Below are positions 1-11,896 of a DNA stretch of 64,000 nucleotides, piece after piece. The stretch is from NCBI GenBank assembly GCA_037013685.1, contig CM072886.1, positions 92,510,422 to 92,574,421 of the forward strand, read 5' to 3'. Below the pieces are notes generated by a model, which made no database searches, was not told where the DNA came from, and was given only the letters and a program-made list of their open reading frames with translations. Source of the stretch: Acridotheres tristis. Its lineage: Eukaryota > Chordata > Aves > Passeriformes > Sturnidae. Within the stretch, counting starts at the first letter, position 1. Every line of letters begins with the position of its first letter. Position numbers and translations under genes: made by a program.

Positions 1-1756
1 TGCCTATGGCTTAGCAGAAGAGCACATATTGGATCTCAAAGCAATCTACAATAAAGTAAAATATTAACAATGCATGTCTGTAAAAGCAGTAGTTGCAGGT
101 GCCAAACCTCTTTGCATCTCAATAGCTGCCATTTGGAAGTGCATTGAATTGGACTCTATGGAGCTCTATCTATCTCCAAATACAAAATACAGTAAAGTAT
201 GTCCCTTATATACCTTGTCTCTTCAGAAAGCACAACTAATTCATTATTATAATCCCAGTTAGCATACAAATTGCTAAAAACCCATTTATTAAGGGGGAAA
301 GCTGGTCTTGATTGCTCTGTATCAATTGTTACAGCAGTCTCAAACAGAAGAGTTCTTCTACTGCCTGTACAGAAGTCTCACACCAGCCAACTCTAGCCAA
401 TTCCATGGCAGATTTCCAGGTCAGGACAGTCCTGCACAACACATCCCGGGATCTGTACAAGTTGTTTAAAGGTGCTGGGAGCTTTTCTGAATGAAAGTCA
501 ATTGCTTACACTTCAAGTAGTTTTCTTAAATGTAAAAAGAGAGACTATGTACTGAAGGTCAGGTTTGCAAATCTAACAAAATTATAAGACACCTGAACAA
601 AAAATGGCAAGATAACACATATGTTACTTAACTTCATATATTTTTCTAGTATTTTGGGGGTTTTTTTTAAGCACATGCAAGTTTGGAAAGCTGTTATGTA
701 AGTTTACCTCATTTTTCTTTACTAAAGTAAATGTGGACACAAGTATATGATAGGATCAAATGGCAAAATGCAAATAGAGAAACTAAGAATAGCTGAATCT
801 GGAATAGTCACTTCACATGCAATTATCTCTGATCTAAACAGCTGCACCAAACATATATTTTTTGTTTGGACACATCTGTAGACATGATGTGTATAATTAA
901 TTGTTCGTTCAAAAATGCAATTTCATGATGCATTTGATTATTTAGATATAAAAGTTTTAATTCTCAGAGCTGACTAAAAATAGTGATTTTAATTTATTCC
1001 TGCTGCCTACAATTACCCACAACCATGTATTTTTAAATATTTCCAGACTATAAAAATTACTAATTTTTGCCACTTGTGTTTATCTGCATTTAGACTTTGA
1101 TTTGGATAAATTAAGCTCTCAAGTGTTCCTTGCTTTATGAAACTCTGCATGTTGTACACTTCAACACAAATAAATGACTTCTACCATTAGAGGTTTAAAT
1201 AATGTAATGTATTTCATGCTCAGCCTGAAGCTGGATTCCAATGAAGTTGCTAATGCACGTAATGATTAAGTGTAACTCAAATACTAACTGTGTTGTTGAA
1301 AACATGACAGGCAATAATTTGGTCTATTATATTCTGCCATTTAATTCCCTAGTACAGACATTCTCTGACACGTTATGAAGCAATGATTTACAATTATTCA
1401 AGCTGCAAAGGTCAGAAAGTGACATTATAATCATCTACACAGAGATCCCTTCTAATGCACAAAAACTAGGTAATACCACACAAAAATAGTTTTACTAGAG
1501 TAGCAACTTTCTATTTAAGATTTCTCAAACTGAGTAAGTATAAATAATTAATTTACATTACAGTACATTAAGGCATCCTTGAAAATACGTTTTTCCTGCT
1601 CCTACCAATAAATTTATGAATAAATCTTTTTTGCTTGCTAAAGGCAATCTTAAGAGCAGCCTCCCACTAAAAGTAGCCTGTCTTTATAATAATCAGTTTT
1701 AAAAAATCTGAAAATCTAGAAGATTTTTCAGAAACAACAAACAGGAGTACAGCCAC

Positions 1757-1780
1757 TTTTTTTTTTTTTTTTTTTTTTTT
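1757..1780. repeat. T24 homopolymer
   Basis: A run of 24 T residues followed by CCAGCTGG lies in ZNF407 intron sequence. No attached retroposon body is recognised on the minus strand. Confidence 0.9.
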
Positions 1781-2144
1781 CCAGCTGGTCAAAGCACATC
1801 CTTATCTGGCAAGAACAAAGATCTATTAGTCACTATGCTCAGTATAGGTGAGTAGTTTTGTTTAGACATTCTCCAGGCAACCAGTGTCATTAAAATACTG
1901 AACTTTATACAAATCTCTAAATTACTCTTAGCATTGACAACAGCAGCAGAAGTAAGGTTATTTCCATGCTTGGGACACTGTAACCGTCCCCAAAGCTTAT
2001 TTATTTGAGGCTTTAAGAAATAACCTAATTTAGCAAAACACTTATTTATCAGAACATCTTATGATATCTCCAGAATTAATTGAGAAAAGGAGTTTCAAAG
2101 CATATAGAGAATAAAGGTTAATACCTCCAGTCACCAAAAGACCA

Positions 2145-2210
2145 AAACAAAGCAAAAACCCCAGACAAACAAAACAAAAACAAACAACAACAAAAAAACC
2201 AAAACATCAC
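2145..2210. repeat. CAAA-rich low-complexity tract
   Basis: Degenerate CAAA and CAAAA units form this tract. No element is recognised. Confidence 0.8.
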
Positions 2211-5200
2211 ATCCATAAACTACAACATAACTACTCCAGCAAAATACAGAAAAAAAATAATCTTTTTCACCTCCCTCCAAATTCTTTTGTGTCTAGAAAG
2301 GCTTACTTTTTTTTCTCAAAATATTTGACTACTATATATTAAAACCTATATGTGTAATAAACATAATAAAGACATTGCTACAAAAGCCCTTTCAATCTAT
2401 AGGAAGGTAGCAAAAAATGTTTATGTGCACGTTTTAAATACTGAAAATTTTCCTAACAATCCAAACCTACCTTATACTCATCTTCTTCAATCGATTTTTG
2501 AGTGGTCATAAGGGAAAGAAAAACAAGGAAGCAGCCACTCTTACTTAAAACATGTAACTACATACCCCAAAATTCTGTTTCTAAAAGCAAAGGCAAGAAA
2601 AAGGCAAAGAATAATAGACATATTTTTAAATCAAACATTGCCTATAAATTCTGTACAAAATCTCAATTGCAGAACAATGCATTTTTTACATCCTACCTAA
2701 GGGATAAAATATGAAAAGTGCATGATAAGCCTTTTCACAGCATTTCACCAGGCAAATGAAACAAAAATTTTAAATGCTGGGCAATCAAGATTTTCTCACC
2801 TAGCCCAGGGTATCAGCCAATTTCAGAGTCAAACTTTCAAAAATGAAAGAACATCACACAGAATATAGACATTACCCCTGAAATAATGGGATATATTTTA
2901 CAGCCATGGGTATGGAAAAGAAAACAATTAACACACATCTGCGATAAAGCAATGAGTAGCAGACGGTTTATTCCAAATGTTAAAACATGAGCGGTGTCCA
3001 ATTTCTGTGTCATGCAGTTTCTGCTGTGCAGCTGAAGAAAAACAAACCCTGAACTTCAATTAAAAAAAAATAAAACAACACAGCAAAATTACTGCCTTTT
3101 TCAACAACTAGCTGAATTATATATTGTGTACTTTGTAGCATGTAAATATGAGGATCATTTGGAAAATTGAGATACAGCAAACCCTTCCTAAAAAATACCA
3201 AAAATACACTTTTTGCCTTTTTTTCAAGACAAAAATTTCAAAATCATTTGTCTTTGAAAAACGTGGTATTTTGAGACCACACCATGATGTTGCACTGACA
3301 TTTCACCTTTAAAAAGTGCCCAAGCAGATTCAAAAGCTTTTGAAACACAATTTATCCTCACAACTAGCAGAGGGCTTATTACTGAGAATCTAAAAGTCAG
3401 AGGATAGAATATTAACTACTGTAGAAAAGAAAACATAGTGCAGGACCTTCTGTTTGTGACAAAATTACAGAGTTAATGTTCCTGAAAGATCACTTCACCT
3501 TTTAAAGCATGATTTTTAAAAAGGTAAAATTTATAGCAATTAAAGCTAATGAAGAAATGCAGCATGAGCTGCTTATGTTCAGGAACTAATAGGTCCACTG
3601 AGCATTTCTAAGATTATTTAGCCATCAATGATAATGAATTGACATTGTCAGTGGTGTTAATGTACCAATGCTCTATAGTGCCACTAATCCGATAGCCAAT
3701 CCTAGCAATTTTATCTTTTTTTATCTCGCTACTTTATTTTTTTAACCAACACGCTACCCAGTTCTTTCAATTAAAAGAGCACAAATATAGCACAGGCTAT
3801 TAACACTTTTTTCTCCTCTTCCACATATAAGTTGGCATATTCATTATATGGACTATGGTTCAAACTGCTCTGGTCATTCCTCCTTCAAATCCTGATGAGT
3901 TCTTCAGGATTGCTAGCTACAGTGCAAAAATGTCTTTTCCAAATAAATCAGCATTAGTATATGATTGTTAAAATATATTTTCGGTGCACATTAAGTAAAA
4001 ACAGGGATATAAAGCAGAGTTTTGTAAGCATGGGGTATTGTTGTGTATGTCTCTTCACTAGTTGTTTTGCCATATCTAAATAGCACAGCTCCATGTTGTT
4101 GATGAAAATTAATAATACACAAAAATGGAAAATAAGTACCTGCCTGGCTACCAGGTATGACATGTCAGCAACATAGAGTAAGCAATCAGCTTAGGAAAGT
4201 GACTACCATTTTAATCCAAAGTTTAAATCATTCATACGTGATTTGCTCACTCTCTTGCATAACTATTGTGAACCCCAGCTGAGAGTTGTGAAAGTTCTGA
4301 GACAGGTTCTGTCAGACATATCAATCCTGAAGTGATAGAAGGAGTTTTTGAAAAAATGAGATACTCTGCCAAATCCTAATAATTTTAATTTTGTTCTTTT
4401 GTTTTAAAAGATACTGTATTAGCTGGTTTGAATTTTTTTTTTTTTTTACTTTTCCTCTCACAAGGAAATAATCACAAGTTAAATAATATGATGATTTTTC
4501 AGTTTAAGTTAAAAGGGAATTGAACAACCAACCAATATCTAGTTTGTGGACAACTTCTAAGGAAAAGAGCTTAGCCTTTGCTAACATTTCTGTGGATCTG
4601 TAGTTTCTAACTATCTTCCATGTCAAATTCTTGGCAATTGATAAAGCAGAGAAGGAAAGGAGTAGCACAAGTTATTCTACTACTGATATACAGTGGACTT
4701 AAGAATTGGGCTCATACATTTTTATTTCTCATTTCAAAAAATCAGCAATTAGTTTTCCTAAGTGAGTAAATTCATTCAAAGTATCTCACAATGCCACATG
4801 CAAAATTATTTGAAATACAGAGATGAATCAGTGAAAATCACTCAGCTGCGTCTTCAGCTGAAGATTCACTTGTCTTCTAAAATGTGCAGCTCACTTTGTC
4901 CTGCAGGAGATTGGTACACTGAGGCTAAAAAACCTCCTCCTGCTGAATATTATCCCCAACATCACAGCACACCATGCATGTGTGCACTGCACCATCTAAT
5001 TGAACCTGTGCTCTTCTACACATTTGCCATAAGACTGCTACAGCAGTTACATAGGTTTGCGTAAAATGTTTTTATATGATGCATATATTAGTTAATTTCT
5101 TCAGCATAATAACATTAAAATATATTTTTAATCAGAACTAGGGTATTAAAATCCAACTCTGAATGTCCTATGATGTACCATATATGCCATGGCATTTTAA

Positions 5201-5888
5201 AACCTTTTAAACATTTCTGCTAAATTAATTAGTTTTGCATTAAGGAGACTCAATGCCTCCTATTAAATGCAACACATTTGAAGGACAATTAAACCTTATG
5301 AACGATCCTTCTAAGGAAATAACGATTGTTAAAAGAAAAACAAGATTTTTTGGGTAACAAACAGGACCACAGGTACACATAAAAGACTTAAATTTATCTT
5401 AAAAGTCTTATGCCTGCAATATTTTAGATCCGTTTGTTTGAAAAATCTGTCTTCTGTTTTGTTTTCATAAAGAATGAAAACCCTAATGGAGTCCAGAAAT
5501 CTGTTAATGGTACTAAAATTATAACAGTATTGCAAAAGAAAAAACCCCACACAGTAAAGTCTATATTATATATTTTTTATGTCTTTAAATGGAATTTACA
5601 GTTCTCCCTGGCAATGTGAATGAACATCCTATAATTTAGTCAATTTACAGATTACAGGTTCAAATTGACCTTGTAGCCCATAAAATTGCTCATCTTCAGT
5701 GCAGGATTAGAAGTGGGAAAAGAATGTCATAACTGTATTTAAGGAATTTACCATAACAATGGAAAGGAGGATATGCATGCATAATTTTAGCCACTCTTGC
5801 TCACATCACAGTTTTCAATTCTGAAACAATGCATATTCTGTGCTGTTCTCCTGGTTAACCATGGTGGAGACTGTTTCAATTTACTCAC

Positions 5889-6003
5889 CCACAGACATGA
5901 CACTTGTATTCCCTCATCCCAAGGTGCCTCTTGACATGGTTTCTGGCATCTCCAAGCTGAGCTGTTGCAAAGTGGCATATCTTGCACTTGAATGGCTTTG
6001 ATC
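5889..6003 (-). CDS. ZNF407: ZNF407 internal exon (finger 16 and start of finger 17)
   Basis: This 115-base exon lies between a TTTTACTTAG acceptor and a TGTGG/GTGAGT donor. It takes up the split Gly codon of the preceding exon exactly, giving residues about 1596-1634 of the protein. The peptide begins GSKPFKCKICHFATAQ and ends REYKCHVCG. It contains one complete C2H2 finger (Cys1602, Cys1605, His1618, His1622) and the first two cysteines of the next. The preceding exon ends in a THT-G linker, so the junction falls inside a finger linker. The peptide matches human ZNF407 as I recall it, with essentially no change. It sits in a different frame from the longest open frame at this place, so a simple ORF scan misses it. 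Confidence 0.93.
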
Positions 6004-7927
6004 CTAAGTAAAATTTAGCATAAGATATGAGGTGAATTAGAATAAAATATCACCCACGGTTAAAGAAATAAAAATTCCTGAGGAAAAATAACCTTTTAAA
6101 AACCTATCCCACATTTAACCTGTTTGAAATTTTTGCCTAATAAAAAAAGTGTCTTGTACATAAATTTATAACTCCCAGGACACAGACAGTATATCCTATA
6201 TATTATATTCTATACATTACTCATTAAAGTTTCCTCAAGTTCAAGATCACAGAAAATACTCTCTGAACTTTTAATTTGGTCTTTTTCTTGTCATTAAAAA
6301 TCCACAAAATACATTAAAATGAAAAGAAAATATAATGGGCAGGTAACATTTCAACAAGATGGCAAAAGTTGTTCTATGCCTTTCCCAATGGCCAAAAGCT
6401 GAAAGTCAGGTAATGGTGTTAAAGTGGCTTGGTATTGGTTTAAACTGCAAAATGTAATTTTTCTTTTAGCAAATATTTTTAAAGTAAAATAATATTACAA
6501 GTCTTCCAACTTTGAATAGATTTCACATTAGCATTGGTATTTCAGATTTGTTCTGTCACACACAGCAAATGATTCATCACCTAGCTATTGTAATGGCATG
6601 CAATGTATGAATATACAGTGGATAAAATATTATGCCTTTATGACTGTTTTATGGTCAAGAATTTATGATTATTCTGCAAACCAGAAGTATTGACATTTTG
6701 GCTATTATTTATTTCAAGAACAAACTTTAATATTAAATGTCTGCTGCAGACCGAAGAACTCTGAAATTATTCCTCCAGGGAAAAAGTATCAACCTATTTC
6801 TTGCACCACATCAATTTAGCAAAAAGTCAAATTATTTGTCTATCTCAATTAACCGTGATCATCTCTCGAGATGGAAAAACTATCTTTTTTACAGATATAG
6901 TTAAACTGGGCACATGTCCGTCCCCAGGTTATTACGCAGCAACGTCATTCTGGAACAGAAGCAATTTCCAATTTTCTGACCGCTAAATCCTTAAATCAAT
7001 AAATCAAAATCATAGAATTGCAGTTAAAAGTAAGTACAATATGGTCAAAGAGTCTCCATATTATGTTTAGTATATGTTTTGTGAAGCACTTCTTCCAATA
7101 CAGTTAAGCATAATATGAAATATGGGATCTTTAATAAATATACATAAAGAGGTCTGATAAGAAAAATGTTGCACTATATCATACTTGATCAATGAACCTT
7201 TTTGCTTTGCCCTTGAAGACAGAATATCCTCCAAGAATCCACTGGTGAAACTGAGGATCTTAGTAAAAAAATTTAGAGTCTTAAATTTCAATTTAATTCC
7301 CAAAAGCTAACGAAAAATGAAGCATTTAATTTTAATCTTCTAACTGAAATAAAAAAGTCAACAGTACTAAGCACGGGCAGACAAGGTTGAATATTTCACA
7401 GTTCAATGACAATGAAGCCAGATCTCTTAATACTTCCATTTCTACTGTTGGAAGTAGATGTAAAATATATTTAGCACCTCAATGGTTATATCTAGTCAGC
7501 TTTATACGTTTAAATGTCAAAAGCAGGTTCAGACTGCAGCTCACAGCAATCACATTCTATCCATCACACTGAAAAAACCCAATCTATTTAAATGATCCTG
7601 ATAAAACTGAATTAATCATTAATTTAATGACATTTCAAATCAACACTGCATTCTACAAAGAGACTAGGGCAAATAAAAAAAAACTTTATCTTTGCATTAG
7701 AAGACCACTAAAAGTTGATGTTTTAACTTATGATCTTTAGCTGGACAATTAATAACAACAAGGAATAATAACAAGGCCATGGGCGAAGAGGATTTTTTTT
7801 TTAATCTATTGGTGTTTATACTACTCTTTTTTCTCACAGAATTCAAATACCATGTGGATTCTATCCTGTGTTCCCTTAGTTTCTCTCCTACTGATTAAAT
7901 TGTAAATTCGTTCCTCATTCTGTTACT

Positions 7928-8065
7928 GCAGGTGTCCCACAGGGCTTCTATACAAGACCTTTGCTGTTTTCCATTTACATGACTCCTTTGTGAAGAACTC
8001 AAGTTCAGACCAATCGTGACTACAGTGTGCTGACAATACAGAAATGTATTATTCTGTTGACTGCT
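7928..8065 (+). mobile_element. Degraded LINE reverse transcriptase relic
   Basis: The plus strand translates to GVPQGF..RPLLFSIYMTPL, then after frame slips to CADNTEMYYSV. These look like the GVPQGS..LGPLLFSIY and YADD blocks of LINE reverse transcriptase at the right distance, about 35 codons apart. The YADD Asp pair is degraded and stops are present. It is an old, dead insertion in ZNF407 intron 2. The clade (L2-like or CR1-like) cannot be settled by eye. Confidence 0.5.
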
Positions 8066-8674
8066 CTTATACAAAAATCACTGAGGCCTTGAGGGGTTTT
8101 GATTTTTTTTTTCCTCAGATCCAGAGCTGAATATCTGTTAACATCTCCATTTAAACTCCATGAAAATTCAAGCGCTGGCAGGCTCCAGTCAGTACTTATC
8201 ACCTGAAACAAAAGCAGTGTATCTCCCTTTTAGGTTGCTGGTGCCAAATTTGTTCCAGTATGTTCTTGGATGGAACAACCCAAAATTTTATACTAAAAAT
8301 GAAGACATTAGACTAAGATTTAAATTAATGGTAGAAAAAAATTGTATTTGCCATAAAGCTGCCAGAAACAATGTAAAACGTTTAACCATTTCTTAGCTAT
8401 ACTTATCGCCAACTTCAGTGGTTCTCTTATGTATTTTGAACTGTGATACTACTGGATTCACATTTGGCTTTAAGTTCTCAGGAAAAAAAAAGGGGAAAAT
8501 GTTTTCACTAGATCATCTTTTCAACCAAATGACTCAAAAAAAAATAGTCAGAAAAAGCCAAAAAAAAGCCAAAAATTTCACCAAACTACTTTACCCACAA
8601 GTTATGGCATGGAAAACAAATGTACATTTTCTGAGGGTAGCAGGAAACAATAAGGCTCTTAACAATTGGGGGAA

Positions 8675-8752
8675 CACCAAACAAACCAACCACAAACAAA
8701 ACAAAAACAGAACAACAACAACAACAAAACAAACAAACAAAAACCACCATAA
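8675..8752. repeat. CAAA/CAACAA low-complexity tract
   Basis: Repeated ACAAA and CAACAA units produce a spurious Lys/Thr/Asn-rich open frame here (8,418-8,822). Confidence 0.85.
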
Positions 8753-11700
8753 CAAACTGAAAATAAGACTAAGTTTAAAGAGTTCAGGTCAGGCAGACAC
8801 AAACCATTCTACTGTTTTGTAAAAAAATACTTGAGCTCATAATCCTTGTTTTACATTAGGACAATACAGACCCAAAGCTGTAAGAAAAAATTCACTGTCG
8901 CAGCTTTAGGCCAGCCAAAGGCTTACAGGCATTGCTGTGTTCCTAGCTCAGGCCCAATACAAAGTGAGCAGAGCCACATGAAATGTCATCATACCATTTG
9001 CTCCTGTGTTTAGGACGTGGGGAGTAATACAGCACACTTGCATTGGGCACAACTGCCATTAACTGAGAAGTCTGATGAGAAAAGAAACAAAGATGATGTG
9101 GTTGCAGGTGATTTTTCCTCAGATGTTGATTGTTAATTAAGTTTACGGGACCTCCATCAATTGCAAACTAAAAAGTCTTCCACCTCTACTACTCCTTTTA
9201 TTTATCTTTACACTTCCTCATTTTCACTTGTCAACATGTGATGGACTTACTTGTTAGGTCCTCTATAGCAAGGCTTTCCTTTCATTTGCAATGTGAAAAT
9301 CTCCTACATTATTTAATGGTATTTTGAAACATTATTTTTCTATTAATGGAAATTATTAGTTGTATCTTTCTGCAACTTTCCCTTCCCTTCACCACCCCAA
9401 GTCATCACTGATTACTCAATTAAAAAAAAGGAAAGGAGCTGGTGATGGTTACACATACATACACATGTATATAAACCTATTTATGCACATCCAGATGCTG
9501 ATGACAGACTTTGTAAAAAGCATATAATCAGAAGAATAATTGGGAAAATGTGTGGCTGTACTCTTATGTACCTGTTGTTACCCTGGGATAGGCGAGAAGC
9601 TGGAAATGGTGGACTTTGCCTCACCAATGTTACAAGAAGTATATATACAACTGGTGCAGTAGGTCATTACCCTCTGCCACCACTCCCAATAACCTAAAAA
9701 TATTTGTTTGTTATTAAACTGCATCCACTGTGATATAGATGGGAAGAAAAGGTTCTCTAAGAAAAGCACAAACAGGAAAACACAGAAAGCCTTCTTCCCA
9801 TTAAGTATTAATAAAAGTCTCCACATTACTATTTACGTGAATGAGCAAAGCATAAGAAAAACATTTTGTTTAAAGTTGCAGTGAGGAAGAGGGCAGATAA
9901 AACTCTGTTCTGTAACCCTTTTATACTTCTTCACCAAAAAATTACTTGCAAAATTAAATGTATTCTTTCACTGCTTTGCATATTTAGTGCTATCCAAAAG
10001 CACAGTAAAAACATACTCCATGATAAGACCTACACATAAGATGTTAAAAAGTACACTAACTTTTACTAAATGTTACAATCAATGATGTAACTTATGTAAG
10101 TAGGGTTGCTTTGTCATATATTGATAGTTACCTCACTTTCACATCCACATTAACTTGATTTTAAATGCAATTAATACATATAGTCAAGGAAGACTAATGG
10201 ACTACATTCTGCACTTAACCTGGTGGACATTTTCAAATGGCACAAGTGACCAGTGCAAACCTATTTTGCATTGTAAACGACTAAATAAATCTTAATGGAT
10301 TAAGAATGATCAGCTATCAACACACAAGGGAAATTAAGTGCTGAAATGCCTACATTGATTATTTTAAATTATTAGCCTTACTCTGTTCTTGAATTTGTAT
10401 GCTTTTAGTGAGCTTTAACACATTTACAAGACTTATTGACTATAATTACAAGAGAATTCAAGTAATGGACACATCAATTATAAGCAACATGTCTTGACCA
10501 GACAGTTGCATAAAGAATTCTAAAGAGAGCTCCATTAGCATCCTCCCCCTTAGTTTTATTCAGTTTTATCTGCCGTAAGAGGGCATATTAAGGGCTTATA
10601 CAGCTGTTCTGACCATGTGAACATGAGCATCCCTCTAAAGACTTAACACTGCATTCAAAGTTGGATATTAGCTGAAGCAATACAGATAACTGTGCTATTG
10701 ACAGGACAGAAGTAATGCTGAAAGTATTAAGTATGTGAGTTATTGGTATACATGAATACTGCAGTTATAGTAAAATACTTTGAAAGGTTTGAAATACAAT
10801 GTCCCTGTTCCCCAAGATTAATTTTTAGGATTTGTTGTCCAGTCACGCCCTTGCCTTTTCATAAAAAAAACTTACAAAACTATTTTAGGATTATGCCAAG
10901 AATTACCATTATTTTATGCTTCTTTTTTTCTTACCTTTTTGTTCTCTTCCTTGTAACCATGCACTAAGTTTCAAATACTGCATGAATTTAAACTATAGCT
11001 TCCATAATAAGCCATTATTTAAAAGTACAGTAAAATAAACCTTACAGTTTTAATGAAAATATGTTCATTGAAATGTGAATTTATTATTCAAATCCACTCA
11101 TAAATTCAACCATGGAGACACCACTTGTCTAAGCAGAGCTCAGTGATTTAGAAAAGCTGTCTATTTAAAATAAAGAATGTATGGCAGGTTTATAGAAACA
11201 TCGCAGTGAATTTTTACATAAATTTAGAACTGCAGCTTATGCATTTTTCTACAGAAATGTTTTTAAATTTTCCACTTAAAATTAAACATAAAAATGAATT
11301 TAAAGTGTGATCAGCACGGCAACTAAATCTGATGCTACATCCCTGTGCAACACATCAGCACTGCATACCACCTTCCAAAAAGGCTGACCAATTCCAAGAG
11401 CTATAACTTATTTCTACAAAAAATTCTTGTTGTTTCTTATTGGTATTTATTTAGGAATGATGTAATATCAAATGCCTGTTCTGGAGCATTATGTAATGCT
11501 GAAAGTTTCACTTAATTGAAGTGCAATAAACAATTTGGCTATTAAACAACTGCACAGAAGAGAAAGTTAGAACAGATAATTGTTCTCTCAAACCACCACT
11601 GCTTCATAATATAAGAACCAATCAATGGTTACAATTGAGATTTAAAGGAAGAAAATCTCACTATATGAAACAAAAAGCAGAAGGGTGACTGTACTTGAAA

Positions 11701-11896
11701 TGTTCTCACATTTTCTGCCCCTTGATCACTGTATTTTCATACCCTTTTAGATAATTTTGAATTTCATCAGGGGCTCATCAGGCGATACAAATGCCAGTTC
11801 ATAAGAAATATTAAAGCGCTTAACAAGCAGAAAAAGACCAATGGTATAATTCACTTTCTTTGAAAGAGACCAATTGCAACAACAGCGTTTCCATAC

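Larger units (their letters stand above)
1..5888 (-). other. ZNF407 intron (partial), no further exon seen
   Basis: AT-rich intron downstream of the 115-base exon. I looked on the minus strand for the next finger exon (expected to continue with a finger containing a KKHLNTH-like helix) and did not find it, so it probably lies left of the window. Short open frames here, including 312-494 and 4,762-5,064 on the plus strand, show no domain. Confidence 0.7.
6004..11896 (-). other. ZNF407 intron between the two coding exons
   Basis: About 5.9 kb of AT-rich intron. Apart from the LINE relic near 8 kb and the CAAA tract near 8.7 kb, I see nothing recognisable. Confidence 0.85.

Noticed and set aside
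8418..8822. 134-codon plus-strand frame
   Set aside because: Its second half is a translation of the CAAA/CAACAA tract and the rest has no features.
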